DNA of 64,000 nt from Prostheceraeus crozeri (GCA_907163375.1 CAJQUW010005768.1:1-64000); one strand, 5' to 3'. Counted from the first letter of the stretch, positions 22,297 to 31,213 are shown. Numbers and translations are program-made. The notes: generated by a model not told the origin, from the letters alone.

Positions 22297-23463
22297 TTTG
22301 GTGGCAGCGACGGCCGATCCCACGCTAGACATGGACAAGTGAGAACTTGTTTAGACATGTTTTACGACCAATATTCGGTAGGTCATGTGGCTGTTTTTTC
22401 CGGAGGTAATTTTGCTCCGTGGTTCCGCAGATTTAAGATGGCACTGGATACGTATCCTGTGCGAGAGAGAAAGTTTTTGCTGTGCTCGAAGTTGAGCGAT
22501 GAAGTATACGCTCAGGTTTGTCGAGCACAGGACTCAGGTAGGGCTCATGATACCCTAGAGGAGTTGATCCGGCTTCTGCATATTATGTATGCAGAACCCG
22601 ATCGGTCGAAAGACCTTTCGGTGCGAAAAGCGGCGGAAGCCCCCAAATTTTCGCGTGTATCATTGAAAAATATTCCTCATTTTAAAGGAGGTGATTTTGA
22701 GGTGTGGTATAAGAGGGTGGAGAATGCTCTCGATAATTATCCTCCGGGAGAGAGGATTTTTCAACTGAGTTCCCTGTTGACCGATGAGGTCTTTGCATTT
22801 GTGAGCAACCGCTCAGAAGAGGAGCAGAGTGATTTGAGGCTGCTCGTCAAGAGTTTGCGACGACAATACTCTAAGGCTCCTAGTGCTGCACGAGCGAAAG
22901 AGCTCTTTTATACGCGTACTCAGAAAACAGGTGAGTCCATGCGTGAGTTTGAAGGGGAACTTAGGAAACTGGGGCGCGTGGCTTTCCAGGGTCATTCAGG
23001 AAGAGAACGGGAGTTCTGTATCATCGAGAGAATGATTCAGGGAACTACAAATGTCGAAGTAGCACGCCATTTTGCGGTGACGCCACCTGCAGAAGTGGCT
23101 GAAATTTTGCAGGTTGCAGATAGGATTCGGGAGATTCCTCTTTTGTCTGCCGGGCCTTTCCGACCGAATTCTAGCGATAATTCGATCATGCAGTCGAGGC
23201 AGGTAAGTCCTTCGAACCACACAGTGCGGTCGCAAGACCGTGGTGTGTCAGGTGGTGCCAGTACCGACAGGAACTGGCGCCAACCGCGGGAGCTGTTCAG
23301 GAATCAGCAAACATTTGATAGGAGGATCCCCAGATCTCCGACGCCACCACGAGCGGAAGCTTTCCGAGGAAGCAATAACCGAGAGTCCGCTGCAAGATGT
23401 TTTGCGTGCGATCGCGAAGGACATTTTCGACGGAATTGTCCATTTCGTGATTTAAACGAATAA
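21913..23463 (+). CDS. gag: Gag polyprotein with LTR-encoded N-terminus
   Basis: 516 codons. Residues 1-128 are encoded by the 5' LTR: an acidic, Glu/Arg-rich leader with a predicted coiled-coil-like stretch near residues 95-110. The frame then crosses the PBS (residues 129-134). Two related capsid-like modules follow at about 162-226 and 257-319, each with F.GG.F..W..R...ALD.YP..ER.F.L...L.DEV. A single zinc knuckle CFACDREGHFRRNC (CX2CX4HX4C) lies near the C-terminus and should bind packaged RNA. The ATG at 21913 is the first in this frame; a second ATG follows two codons later. The frame ends just after a TTTAAAC slippery site leading into Pol. A shorter Gag could start after the PBS, for instance at residue 149, but the uninterrupted LTR frame argues for the long form. 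Confidence 0.85.
   Translation: MFMRPGILKRPTIELTSESSSVTVDPASESRESLGGAEGRLRELSLSGDESHLLSGNPTSTLSEAKAEEFLENIETVGRKPRAVSWADEAEEEERERQREERQQEQSQSERVSAYPIRYNVLDRRPVTFGGSDGRSHARHGQVRTCLDMFYDQYSVGHVAVFSGGNFAPWFRRFKMALDTYPVRERKFLLCSKLSDEVYAQVCRAQDSGRAHDTLEELIRLLHIMYAEPDRSKDLSVRKAAEAPKFSRVSLKNIPHFKGGDFEVWYKRVENALDNYPPGERIFQLSSLLTDEVFAFVSNRSEEEQSDLRLLVKSLRRQYSKAPSAARAKELFYTRTQKTGESMREFEGELRKLGRVAFQGHSGREREFCIIERMIQGTTNVEVARHFAVTPPAEVAEILQVADRIREIPLLSAGPFRPNSSDNSIMQSRQVSPSNHTVRSQDRGVSGGASTDRNWRQPRELFRNQQTFDRRIPRSPTPPRAEAFRGSNNRESAARCFACDREGHFRRNCPFRDLNE
22240..22251 (+). promoter_or_regulatory. Predicted splice donor in the 5' LTR
   Basis: The sequence aaagg|gtaagt is a near-consensus 5' splice site with GT at 22246. 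It falls exactly after Gag codon 111 (phase 0). The identical site is present in the 3' LTR at 29017, where it has no downstream internal acceptor. Confidence 0.6.
22299..22316 (+). other. Primer-binding site
   Basis: tggtggcagcgacgg starts 2 nt after the 5' LTR, beginning with TGG as needed to pair with a tRNA 3' CCA. I cannot name the tRNA; similarity to a tRNA-Trp PBS is only partial. The PBS is inside the open Gag frame. Confidence 0.75.
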
Positions 23464-23515
23464 GCGAGGCCAAAGAAGTAAGTTTCGATCTTACTCCAGG
23501 CGAAATTGGTCTCGC
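23451..23515 (+). promoter_or_regulatory. -1 ribosomal frameshift signal between gag and pol
   Basis: The slippery heptamer TTTAAAC (23451-23457) is in the required phase relative to Gag (T TTA AAC). After a 6-nt spacer, gcgaggcc (23464-23471) pairs with ggtctcgc (23508-23515) with one G-U, and the enclosed agtaag (23477-23482) pairs with cttact (23490-23495). The gag stop is at 23461. Slipping by -1 enters the frame that is open from 23451 and continues into Pol. Confidence 0.85.
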
Positions 23516-26225
23516 GGAGTGTTCATTGTCTGGGACTGCGAAAAGGAAGGGCAGTAAGAATGTCATTGAATTTGCTATCGCCCATCGTAGAGGATGGGGG
23601 TTGTTAGATAGCGGTGCCGATCGTAGTGTGGTGCATATAAACCTAGCAAGAGAGGTTGGGGCTAAAATTGATAGCTCTAGACGCCCCGCGCTACGAGACG
23701 CGGAGAAAAGACCGTTACAAGTTGCAGGAATTTGCGAGCTGAAAGTGAATTTGGGTTCAGAAATTTGCAACTATGATTATGTCGTGGCCAATGAAATAAG
23801 CTACGATATTATTTTCGGGCAGGATTTCCTTACAGAATTTAATATTGACATGTTGAACAGCCGTGGAGTTATCATGTTCGCGAGAACTGGTACGACTGTT
23901 GACATGAGAACGCGAGTCGATGTATTGGATACAGAAGTGAGTTTAATTGAGGAGACGACAGTCCCTTCGTTTTCTGCAGTCTATTGCAAGGCTGTTTGTC
24001 AGGACTGGTCCAAGGATGCAGTCCTGGGAGTTGTTACGCCAATACATAAGAATATTCCCGAAGGCATCTTAGTTGCTAATGGAGTGGTGCAAACAGATAA
24101 GGGCAGTATGTGGCTACAGCTGCTCAATGTGACGGCTTCAAGCATGAAAATGTCATCGAATGCAAATATCGCGCAATTTGAACCTATAGAGGAAATTTTG
24201 GCGCTGAATGAGGAATCTGCAGCCGAGCCAAAGAAATCTAATGTGGACGTAGCTATTGAGCAGATTCGCCAGGGATCTTTGTCGAAAGACGAGGTCCAGA
24301 GGGCGTCAAGTCTTCTTCGTGAGTTTTCCGATGTTTTCGTTGAAGAAGGCAAACCCCTAGGCAGAACAACCCTGTTCCATCATACCATTAACACGAGAGT
24401 TAGTCCACCAATAAAAGTGCGAGGTCGGAGGATCCCACCACATCAAAGAGTGGATGTGGATAAGATGGTGGATGACATGCTACGTGACGATGTGGTACGT
24501 CCTAGTAACAGTCCGTGGTCAAGCCCGATATTGTTGGTGAAGAAAAAGGATGGATCTTTGAGATGCTGTGTCGACTTCAGGCAGTTAAATGAGATAACAG
24601 TGAAGGACGCGTACCCGTTGCCAAGAGTGGAAGAGAGTTTAGACTCTTTGGCAGGGGCGAAGTATTTTACAGTGCTAGACCTGAAGTCGGGTTATTGGCA
24701 AGTGCCGTTGGATGAAAACTCCAAGGAAAAGACAGCATTCGCTACTCACAGGGGCCTTTACGAGTTCAATGTGCTCCCGATGGGTCTTACAACTGCCCCC
24801 GCCGTTTTTGCCAGACTGATGAACAACGTATTGGCTGGGCTAACTTGGGACGCCTGTTTAGTCTATTTGGACGACACTATTGTAATGGGGCGTTCGTTTG
24901 AAGAACATATGCATAATTTGGTTCTCGTTCTGGAGAGATTTCGTAAAGCGAACCTCCAACTCAACCCCAAGAAATGCCAGTGGTTTAAATCGGAAGTAAA
25001 ATATTTGGGACATGTCGTTTCTGCGGATGGTGTCCATACTGACAAAACGACGATTGAAAAGGTTATGAATTGGCCACGCCCGGATTCTCAAAAGAAATTG
25101 CGGGGTTTTATTGGGCTTTGCAGCTATTACCGCCGTTTTATCAAAGGGTTTGCAAGTATAGCGGAGCCGTTGCACAGAATTACTGGCAAGAATGCAAAGT
25201 TCATTTGGACAGATGAATGTGAGAATGCCTTCATAAAATTGAGACAGGTGTTGTGCTCAACTCCAGTGTTGACGCTTCCAGACTTTTCTGCGAAAGCAGG
25301 GAGTTTCGTTTTAGACACAGACGCAAGTGATAGAGCCATTGGATGTGTCCTGTCTCAAGAAGATGAAAATGGTTTAGAGAGGGTAATCGCTTACGGTAGT
25401 AGATGCTTGACGAAGGCTGAAAGGAATTATTGTGTTACACGGAGGGAGATGTTGGCAATGGTGTATTTCATTCATGATCTTCGAGCCTATCTCCTGGGAC
25501 GTCCTTTCATCCTGCGTACGGATCACAGCGCGTTAACTTGGCTCAATTCCTTCAAGGAGCCAACAGGACAAGTGGCTAGGTGGATCCAGAAGCTTCAAGA
25601 ATATCAATTTAAGATTGAATACCGGCCCAACCCCAAGCATACGAATGCCGATGCTTTATCGAGGCGCCCCCATCGTTCTCACGGTGACTGTCCAACTTGT
25701 TCAAAAGAGGAGCCAGAGCCGACATTCCAAATCGCAGTCATAACATGGCCTTACGGCTGGTCAGCCGAAGATTTGAAGTCCGCACAGTTGCAATTCTCAG
25801 CGAGTGCCCATGCAATATCATGGATTCGACAAGGGCGTAGCGCTCCTCCGCAAATGACAAGTACACATGGAATTGAGGAGATGCCCAAGTTTATCAAGCA
25901 ATTTCCCTTTATGGCTTTGATTGAAGATGTTCTACACGTCAGATTTCCGGAAGATGAGGGCTGGAGGGTAGTCCTGCCTCCATCCTTTAGGGAGCAAGCC
26001 CTGCAGCAGTACCATAATAATCCAGTGGGAGGCCACACAGGCAAGGGGTCAACATTCCGAAAGATCAGCCTACGATTCTGGTGGCCTGGATTGCGGAAAG
26101 ATGTCAACAGATGGGTAACGAGTTGCGGAGTGTGTGGGGAGTGTCGGGGACCTAATCCCAAGACAGTAGCACACCTAAGGCCAATTAAACCAACCGGACT
26201 GCTAATGGCAATAGGTTTATCCTAA
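23451..26225 (+). CDS. pol: Pol: protease, reverse transcriptase, RNase H, start of integrase
   Basis: This frame has no ATG at its start and is open from the frameshift site. Domains in order: aspartic protease with LLDSGADRSVV (about 23604) and IIFGQDFL; RT with LDLKSGYWQVPLD, LPMGLTTAPAVF and the YLDD active site (24864-24875); RNase H with VLDTDASDRAIG (about 25310) and LRTDHSALTWL; then the integrase HHCC zinc-binding region, VGGHTGKGS to CGVCGEC (about 26030-26145). It ends at an early TAA (26223-26225) because the frame is shifted by a deletion at about 26190-26204. The integrase core continues in another frame. It processes Gag-Pol and makes cDNA in virus-like particles. Confidence 0.93.
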   Translation, partial: FKRISEAKEVSFDLTPGEIGLAECSLSGTAKRKGSKNVIEFAIAHRRGWGLLDSGADRSVVHINLAREVGAKIDSSRRPALRDAEKRPLQVAGICELKVNLGSEICNYDYVVANEISYDIIFGQDFLTEFNIDMLNSRGVIMFARTGTTVDMRTRVDVLDTEVSLIEETTVPSFSAVYCKAVCQDWSKDAVLGVVTPIHKNIPEGILVANGVVQTDKGSMWLQLLNVTASSMKMSSNANIAQFEPIEEILALNEESAAEPKKSNVDVAIEQIRQGSLSKDEVQRASSLLREFSDVFVEEGKPLGRTTLFHHTINTRVSPPIKVRGRRIPPHQRVDVDKMVDDMLRDDVVRPSNSPWSSPILLVKKKDGSLRCCVDFRQLNEITVKDAYPLPRVEESLDSLAGAKYFTVLDLKSGYWQVPLDENSKEKTAFATHRGLYEFNVLPMGLTTAPAVFARLMNNVLAGLTWDACLVYLDDTIVMGRSFEEHMHNLVLVLERFRKANLQLNPKKCQWFKSEVKYLGHVVSADGVHTDKTTIEKVMNWPRPDSQKKLRGFIGLCSYYRRFIKGFASIAEPLHRITGKNAKFIWTDECENAFIKLRQVLCSTPVLTLPDFSAKAGSFVLDTDASDRAIGCVLSQEDENGLERVIAYGSRCLTKAERNYCVTRREMLAMVYFIHDLRAYLLGRPFILRTDHSALTWLNSFKEPTGQVARWIQKLQEYQFKIEYRPNPKHTNADALSRRPHRSHGDCPTCSKEEPEPTFQIAVITWPYGWSAEDLKSAQLQFSASAHAISWIRQGRSAPPQMTSTHGIEEMPKFIKQFPFMALIEDVLHVRFPEDEGWRVVLPPSFREQALQQYHNNPVGGHTGKGSTFRKISLRFWWPGLRKDVNRWVTSCGVCGECRGPNPKTVAHLRPIKPTGLLMAIGLS

Positions 26226-27312
26226 CGATGGTGGATGCGTTTACCAAGTGGGCAGAAGCGGTGCCGCTGAAGGATCATTCAGCTAAGACGGTAGCATCTA
26301 CCATACTCAAGCATTGGGCGGCTCGTTATGGCGTGCCGAAGGAAATGTTGACAGACCAAGGCCCTGAGTTCGAATCGGCGCTCTTCCGGCAATTATGCAT
26401 ATTGCTGGGCATTAAAAAATTGCGCTCCAGTCCTTATCATGCAATGGGAAATGGAGCCGTGGAAAGATTGAATCGGACAGTAAAGAATCTTCTTCTTTCA
26501 CATACTGATCGCGACAGAGCAAAGTGGGACGAGACTTTGGATTTTTGCATGTGGGCCTATCGATCAAATATTCATTACTCGACGGGCTATTCGCCGTCAA
26601 GATTATTCATGGGAAGAGAAATGAGATTCCCTATCGATGTCATGTTAGAGTCTATTCCATCTTCAAATATGGAGGCGGAGGATTATGCAGAATGGCTTCA
26701 GGCCAGCATTCGCTCCGCTGGCCAAGTAGCGCGAGATAACCTGGCGGCAGCCAGAAGGCATCAGAAACAGTTCTACGACCGCAGAGCTACGAAAGTACCT
26801 CAGTACAGGTCGGGGGATTTAGTCTGGCTGCACTCGGAGGTGCCGACCGGACCATGCCCGAAATTGTCAAGATCTTGGCGAGGGCCTTATCTTGTATCTC
26901 GAGTTATGAGCGCTACCAACGTGGAAGTGGCAGATCCGGCACGGCCGGGCAGGTACCAAGTGGTCCATGTGAATAGAGTTAAGCCGTGCCCGATAGATGT
27001 TCGTCTGGATCAAGGAGATCATACACGGCATTCCTCTGAGACTACTGAGGTGGAAGATCAGCAAGAAATGCTTCCCTATTTCCGAGAGGAAATTGAGGTA
27101 GATCCAGGTATTGACTTGAAAGTGCATATTCCGGATCCGGACATACCCCTGGCAGAGAGGGATGTCCCGACGGCAATTAATGAACCTCAATCGGTCAGTT
27201 CAAATCTTCCTCCGCTGTCTCCTATACCGGAAGGTGTAGAGGATGTCAGTTTAGGGGAAGTGATTGACCTTGAACCTGTGAGCGAGAATGTCTCCGATGA
27301 ATTCGATTGTAG

Positions 27313-27331
27313 TGATCTTTTTCATTTACAG
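27313..27331 (+). promoter_or_regulatory. Predicted splice acceptor before ORF3
   Basis: tgatctttttcatttacag is a good polypyrimidine tract plus AG (27330-27331), placed directly before ATG GCG at 27332. The sequence becomes GC-rich from this point. Joining it to the LTR donor at 22246 keeps the frame (phase 0 to phase 0). Confidence 0.6.
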
Positions 27332-27682
27332 ATGGCGGTTGACCCCCCGCCGCGCCCTGGCTTAGGCCCGCTTTCGGTCGAGACCTGCGAGGGCTGGGGT
27401 CGGCAGCTCGTGAGGAACTTCATTAGAGGCGAGAGCCTCAACGTCCTCATGGGGGTGTCGGACCCGACCCTCGAGGAGTGGTTGACGAAAGTCACCACCT
27501 GGGCACTAAGCTCGCTCCGACGGTTTTTCGAGAACCGGTTGCGGGATCGGCGCGATCTAGTGCGCCAAAAGTTAGCCGAGGCGGAGGGTCGGGTGCAGCG
27601 GTGGTTTCGCTCCACCCTTATCTGCACGACCCGGTCCAGCAAGAGGCAGCCGCGCTCTTCTCCGAGGTGCGGCAGCGCCTAG
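27332..27682 (+). CDS. ORF3 N-terminal segment, function unknown
   Basis: An in-frame ATG immediately after the predicted acceptor opens 116 codons. They start with a short Pro-rich stretch and continue with helical, Arg/Glu-rich sequence such as RFFENRLRDRRDLVRQKLAE, ending at a stop at 27680. The frame is also continuous with the integrase frame upstream, so it could instead be a Pol tail. The change to GC-rich codon use and the splice sites favour a separate spliced product carrying the LTR leader. Coding character moves to the +1 register frame after about 27610, suggesting a frameshift lesion. Confidence 0.55.
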   Translation: MAVDPPPRPGLGPLSVETCEGWGRQLVRNFIRGESLNVLMGVSDPTLEEWLTKVTTWALSSLRRFFENRLRDRRDLVRQKLAEAEGRVQRWFRSTLICTTRSSKRQPRSSPRCGSA

Positions 27683-27708
27683 CGGCTCCCCGGGAGGCTC
27701 CAGCCTAG

Positions 27709-28470
27709 CGTCCAGCGCCTGCCGCTCCGACTTCCGCGCGAGGAGGCTCCGAGGCCGCCCTGGTGACGGAAGTCACTAGGAGGGTCTTGGAGACCCTTCG
27801 TCGAGAAGGGATGGCGGCCGCCAGGGACGCCAGGCCGAGCCGACTGGTGGCTAGCTACGCGCAAGCTGCAGCCACGCCGTCGCCTCAACCGTCGCCTCGT
27901 CCGACGCCACCGTTGTCGCGGCAGCCTTCTCCTGCGGCGCGTCGCAAGCGCCGCCGGCCAGCTGGGGCAGACTCCACCGCCCGAAAGGACGGAGTGGTCC
28001 AGGTGATAGGGGACTCAAATTTTGTAAGGTACCCTTTCACGCGCAGGCCTTTCTGGTCGATCGCTGTCCCGGGGCTCACGGTTGCGAGAGCGGCCAAGAG
28101 CTTTCGGGATGCCGCGGATCTTCCTCGGCGGGTCTCCGCGGTCCTAGTGGGTGTTGGCGTTAACAATACCAAACGCAACCCCTCAGTTAGGGAGGACCTC
28201 GAAGACCTGCGGAGGGAGGTCCGGCGACACTACCCAGACGCGCTAATTTTCCACGTGGAGGCTCCGGCGGCTAAGCTGAAAGTCGAGGCCAGGCTGGCGG
28301 TGGAGGCGGTGAACCGCGAGGCTCGAGCCGCGTTCGGACGCCAGATCCCCTTCGATCCCGCGATTCGTAACGGGAGAAATCCCCACTACACGGACCGGGA
28401 GCGAAGGGATCTCGGCCGGAAGGTCCTACGCTACATCGCGCGCGAGGTTCCCTCGGTCCGTCGTGCGTAA
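27709..28470 (+). CDS. ORF3 C-terminal segment, SGNH/GDSL hydrolase-like
   Basis: GC-rich open frame; first ATG is at 27811. It has a Pro/Ser-rich linker (TPSPQPSPRPTPP), a basic nuclear-localisation-like patch ARRKRRRP, then VVQVIGDSNFVRY (block I, GDSN), VGVGVNNTKRN (block III-like) and NPHYTDRERRDLGRK (block V with the His, but the usual Asp three residues earlier is Arg). The fold call rests on the order and spacing of these blocks. An upstream TAG (27706-27708) and a frameshift near 27610 separate it from the ORF3 N-terminal segment. SGNH esterases occur in some non-LTR retrotransposon ORF1 proteins; in this env position a role in membranes or particle assembly is only a guess. Confidence 0.6.
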   Translation, partial: RPAPAAPTSARGGSEAALVTEVTRRVLETLRREGMAAARDARPSRLVASYAQAAATPSPQPSPRPTPPLSRQPSPAARRKRRRPAGADSTARKDGVVQVIGDSNFVRYPFTRRPFWSIAVPGLTVARAAKSFRDAADLPRRVSAVLVGVGVNNTKRNPSVREDLEDLRREVRRHYPDALIFHVEAPAAKLKVEARLAVEAVNREARAAFGRQIPFDPAIRNGRNPHYTDRERRDLGRKVLRYIAREVPSVRRA

Positions 28471-28523
28471 GCCTGCTAGGTCTTCGTTCGTTCGTTTGAC
28501 GCGGGAGCGTCAAATTTTTTACC

Positions 28524-28536
28524 AGGGGAGGGATGA
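28524..28536 (+). other. Polypurine tract
   Basis: aggggaggga followed by tga lies directly before the 3' LTR, the expected place for plus-strand priming. Confidence 0.8.
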
Positions 28537-29067
28537 TGTAACCGTTTTATGCGCATGTTGAGCGGTTTTATTGAATCAGTTTACGAGGTTTTACTGCATT
28601 ATTTTATCATGAACTTTTAATGCGCGCTGATTTTAAAGTTGAGAGTGATAGTCGTTCAGTCTTTTTGTGATTCGAGTCTGATCGTATGTTTATGCGACCA
28701 GGTATTCTTAAACGACCGACAATTGAGTTGACAAGCGAGTCTTCGTCTGTTACAGTGGATCCTGCGTCGGAGTCCCGCGAGAGCTTGGGAGGCGCTGAGG
28801 GAAGGCTGCGAGAGCTGAGCCTTTCAGGCGACGAGTCACCTGTTGTCCGGCAACCCGACGTCCACACTGTCCGAGGCGAAAGCCGAGGAGTTCCTTGAAA
28901 ACATTGAGACCGTAGGGCGAAAGCCCCGAGCGGTGAGTTGGGCCGACGAGGCCGAGGAAGAGGAGCGAGAGCGGCAACGCGAGGAGCGGCAACAGGAGCA
29001 GAGCCAGTCCGAAAGGGTAAGTGCCTATCCTATACGATATAATGTCCTTGACCGCAGGCCAGTTACA
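28537..29067 (+). repeat. 3' LTR, 531 bp
   Basis: Identical to the 5' LTR except that gacgagagtcacc is gacgagtcacc (one AG lost near 28835), which breaks the LTR-encoded Gag leader frame in this copy. It includes the same ATG (28686) and splice donor (29017). Confidence 0.97.
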
Positions 29068-31213
29068 CATTCATAATTGAAAAAAAGAAAGTAAAGATAA
29101 CTGAAATAAAGAAAAGTAAATTCTCAATGCATACCTGCGGTGTAATTCCATGAAGTTTCGAAATAATGACTTATCGACTTCATTAGGGCATTATAACAAA
29201 AAAAACACTAGAAACACTATGACAGACAAACCATAACGACACTACAAGACATTTCGTAATTCTTGACAATTTCATTCCCACGATGAACTCGTGTTGCTTG
29301 CCGCACGACTTAATTGATTTGTTGACTTAATTCTCCTTATAATGCAAGTTGCTTATGCTTATCTCATTTTTTAGCACAGATGCATGATATTTCGCGTCTC
29401 GATGTTCTCTGCCAGTCAGCAAAGACAGAAACTGATTTATCTCATAAGTTTGCCATAGACCAGTTATTGCATGCGTTATTGAACAATCAGACTTCATTTC
29501 CGAAGACTTTATAAGCTCTATGATTACAAAACATCTGATTCAGCCGCCAAATTTTTTTTTACAAGGGATTTCTACTTCAAATGCAAGACTGCAAAATTTT
29601 CACCACAGAATCTCCCAGTCATTCTGCTTGGCCCACATTTAGTGATTTGATGATAAACATGCACTAGCTGTTGCTCGCATTTGATGTGTTCAAAGATAGT
29701 TCTCATTTACTGTATCAGAGCTCCTGCATCTGTGAGAGACTTATGACTCAAAAACAGTGCGCTCCTCTTAAGGAGTCAACGATTAAATGCCGTGTTAGCA
29801 TGCAGCAATTGCAAGGCAGTTGAATTTCGATGTTCTTGTAATTGTTAGAAGTGGCTAATATATTTAACAAAATATTTTTTGAAAGAAAACAGCGCATTTT
29901 TTAAATTATCGTCAAAAAAAACAAAGGAAAGTGATGTGTAGGAACACATTACATGCCACATTCTCAAGTGTTGACTGTTGACACATTGGATATGGTAATT
30001 TAACTACACATATTTGATTTCAGTTCTAAGATTCTAACTTTTATAGAAATATCGATGTCTATGTGATGTGTAGTAAATTCTCAATCTCCTAAGCGAATCC
30101 TATTGATTACCGTGAAATGTGAAAATTTTGTAAGTCTTCGTTCAAGCATGACCATTTTCCTATACACTGTTTCCAACATAGAATTTTCATTATGAAGCTG
30201 CCTGTACTATTTTCATAATAACTGTAGTAGAATGTTGACTCTTTATGATTGAATAAAGCAAAGTGAATACTTGGTGTATCACAAAATAAGGTCTTATTGA
30301 ATCCGAAGAATGAATATCCATGATGAGCTGAATTTGCTTGAAAGCCTGGTGGATTTTAGACATGACCAACAGGACAAAATAAGATATTGGGACTCTAGCT
30401 AAGTTGTATCGCACAAATGGAATAAAGAAACAAACAATATAATCGTAATACACAAAGAAGTGCAAATCTTTTTGATATGTTTGAATGCAATTCTCATTGG
30501 GAGGTACACACAGTGGATCTTAGTGTTTGCTGCCAAGGACGCCTCCCATCACACTTTACTATGAACGATAATGTAGGCCGCTCGTAAGTCCTTTCAAGAG
30601 AGAATATGACGAACATCTCTCTTTGTTCGGCTACGAAATTTTCAACTTAGGGAAGTGTTGAAGAATCGCAAGGGTGTTCATTGCATACTGTTTGCTAATG
30701 CGTCCTTAAAAGCAATCCTTGAATATGTACTTTCAGGAATGGAATTTTGGGACCTACCGGTACATACACACCGGTGCTGGAATAATTTTAAAGGAGCATT
30801 TTTGTGACCTAGCCTTTAATTCTGATTATGCCAAATATCTGTGCCTCATTCCTGCCAGGTATTTATTTTTTCAATGATTTCTGTTGGACTGATATTGCTA
30901 CCCATTGGATCGGGGGATATTATAAGGAATTAGCTCTTTGGAAAAAGGGCATATCAAAGAATATCCATAGTAAAATACCGGTACTCAAAACAGGGCTTTT
31001 TCAACGTACCAACATGCAGTATAGCCTACTTTTCTGATAGAAAGGTCTCTAAAATAGACCTATAATCAGACTCTAAATGTGAAAAGAAGGTGTAAACAAC
31101 AATCGTGAATACGATTAGAAGCAGTTGCTATCCGAAATATTTGATAACTGTTATTGCATTTTGATAATTTCACTAGGCCACGAAATACATGTAGGCCCAT
31201 AGTCTTTGCCAGA
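29068..31213. other. No recognisable feature
   Basis: AT-rich flank of the Gypsy element. Only short frames without motifs, and homopolymer runs (for example near 29550 and 29915). Confidence 0.45.

Larger units (their letters stand above)
26204..27682 (+). pseudogene. Integrase core and C-terminal region, separated by a deletion
   Basis: The frame picks up with NGNRFILTMVDAFTKWAEAV, then LTDQGPEF and GNGAVERLNR. From the D (residue 43 counting from the Met at 26228) to the E (residue 79) there are 35 residues between, fitting DX35E. The part that should hold the first catalytic Asp is missing between the zinc region and this frame. A GPY/F module follows (SWRGPYLVSRVMSATNVEV, about 26870-26930), then an acidic, Pro-rich tail without a recognisable chromodomain. 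After 27331 the same frame enters the GC-rich third-ORF region. This copy should lack integrase activity. Confidence 0.85.
21764..29067 (+). mobile_element. Ty3/Gypsy LTR retrotransposon, young copy
   Basis: A 7304-bp element with two LTRs of 533 and 531 bp that differ only by one AG dinucleotide, terminal TGTAAC...GTTACA, a PBS directly after the 5' LTR and a PPT directly before the 3' LTR. Internal order is Gag, then protease-RT-RNase H-integrase in the -1 frame, then a GC-rich third ORF region. RT-before-IN order and the GPY/F module place it in Ty3/Gypsy (Metaviridae). The target duplication is imperfect (catc before, catt after). Integrase and the third ORF are damaged, so this copy is non-autonomous. 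Confidence 0.97.

Noticed and set aside
22299-22316. Assignment of the PBS to tRNA-Trp
   Set aside because: About 11 of 15 positions agree with what I recall of a tRNA-Trp PBS, not enough to name the primer.
21759-29072. Clean target-site duplication around the Gypsy element
   Set aside because: Flanks catc and catt share only three of four bases; I do not claim a true duplication.
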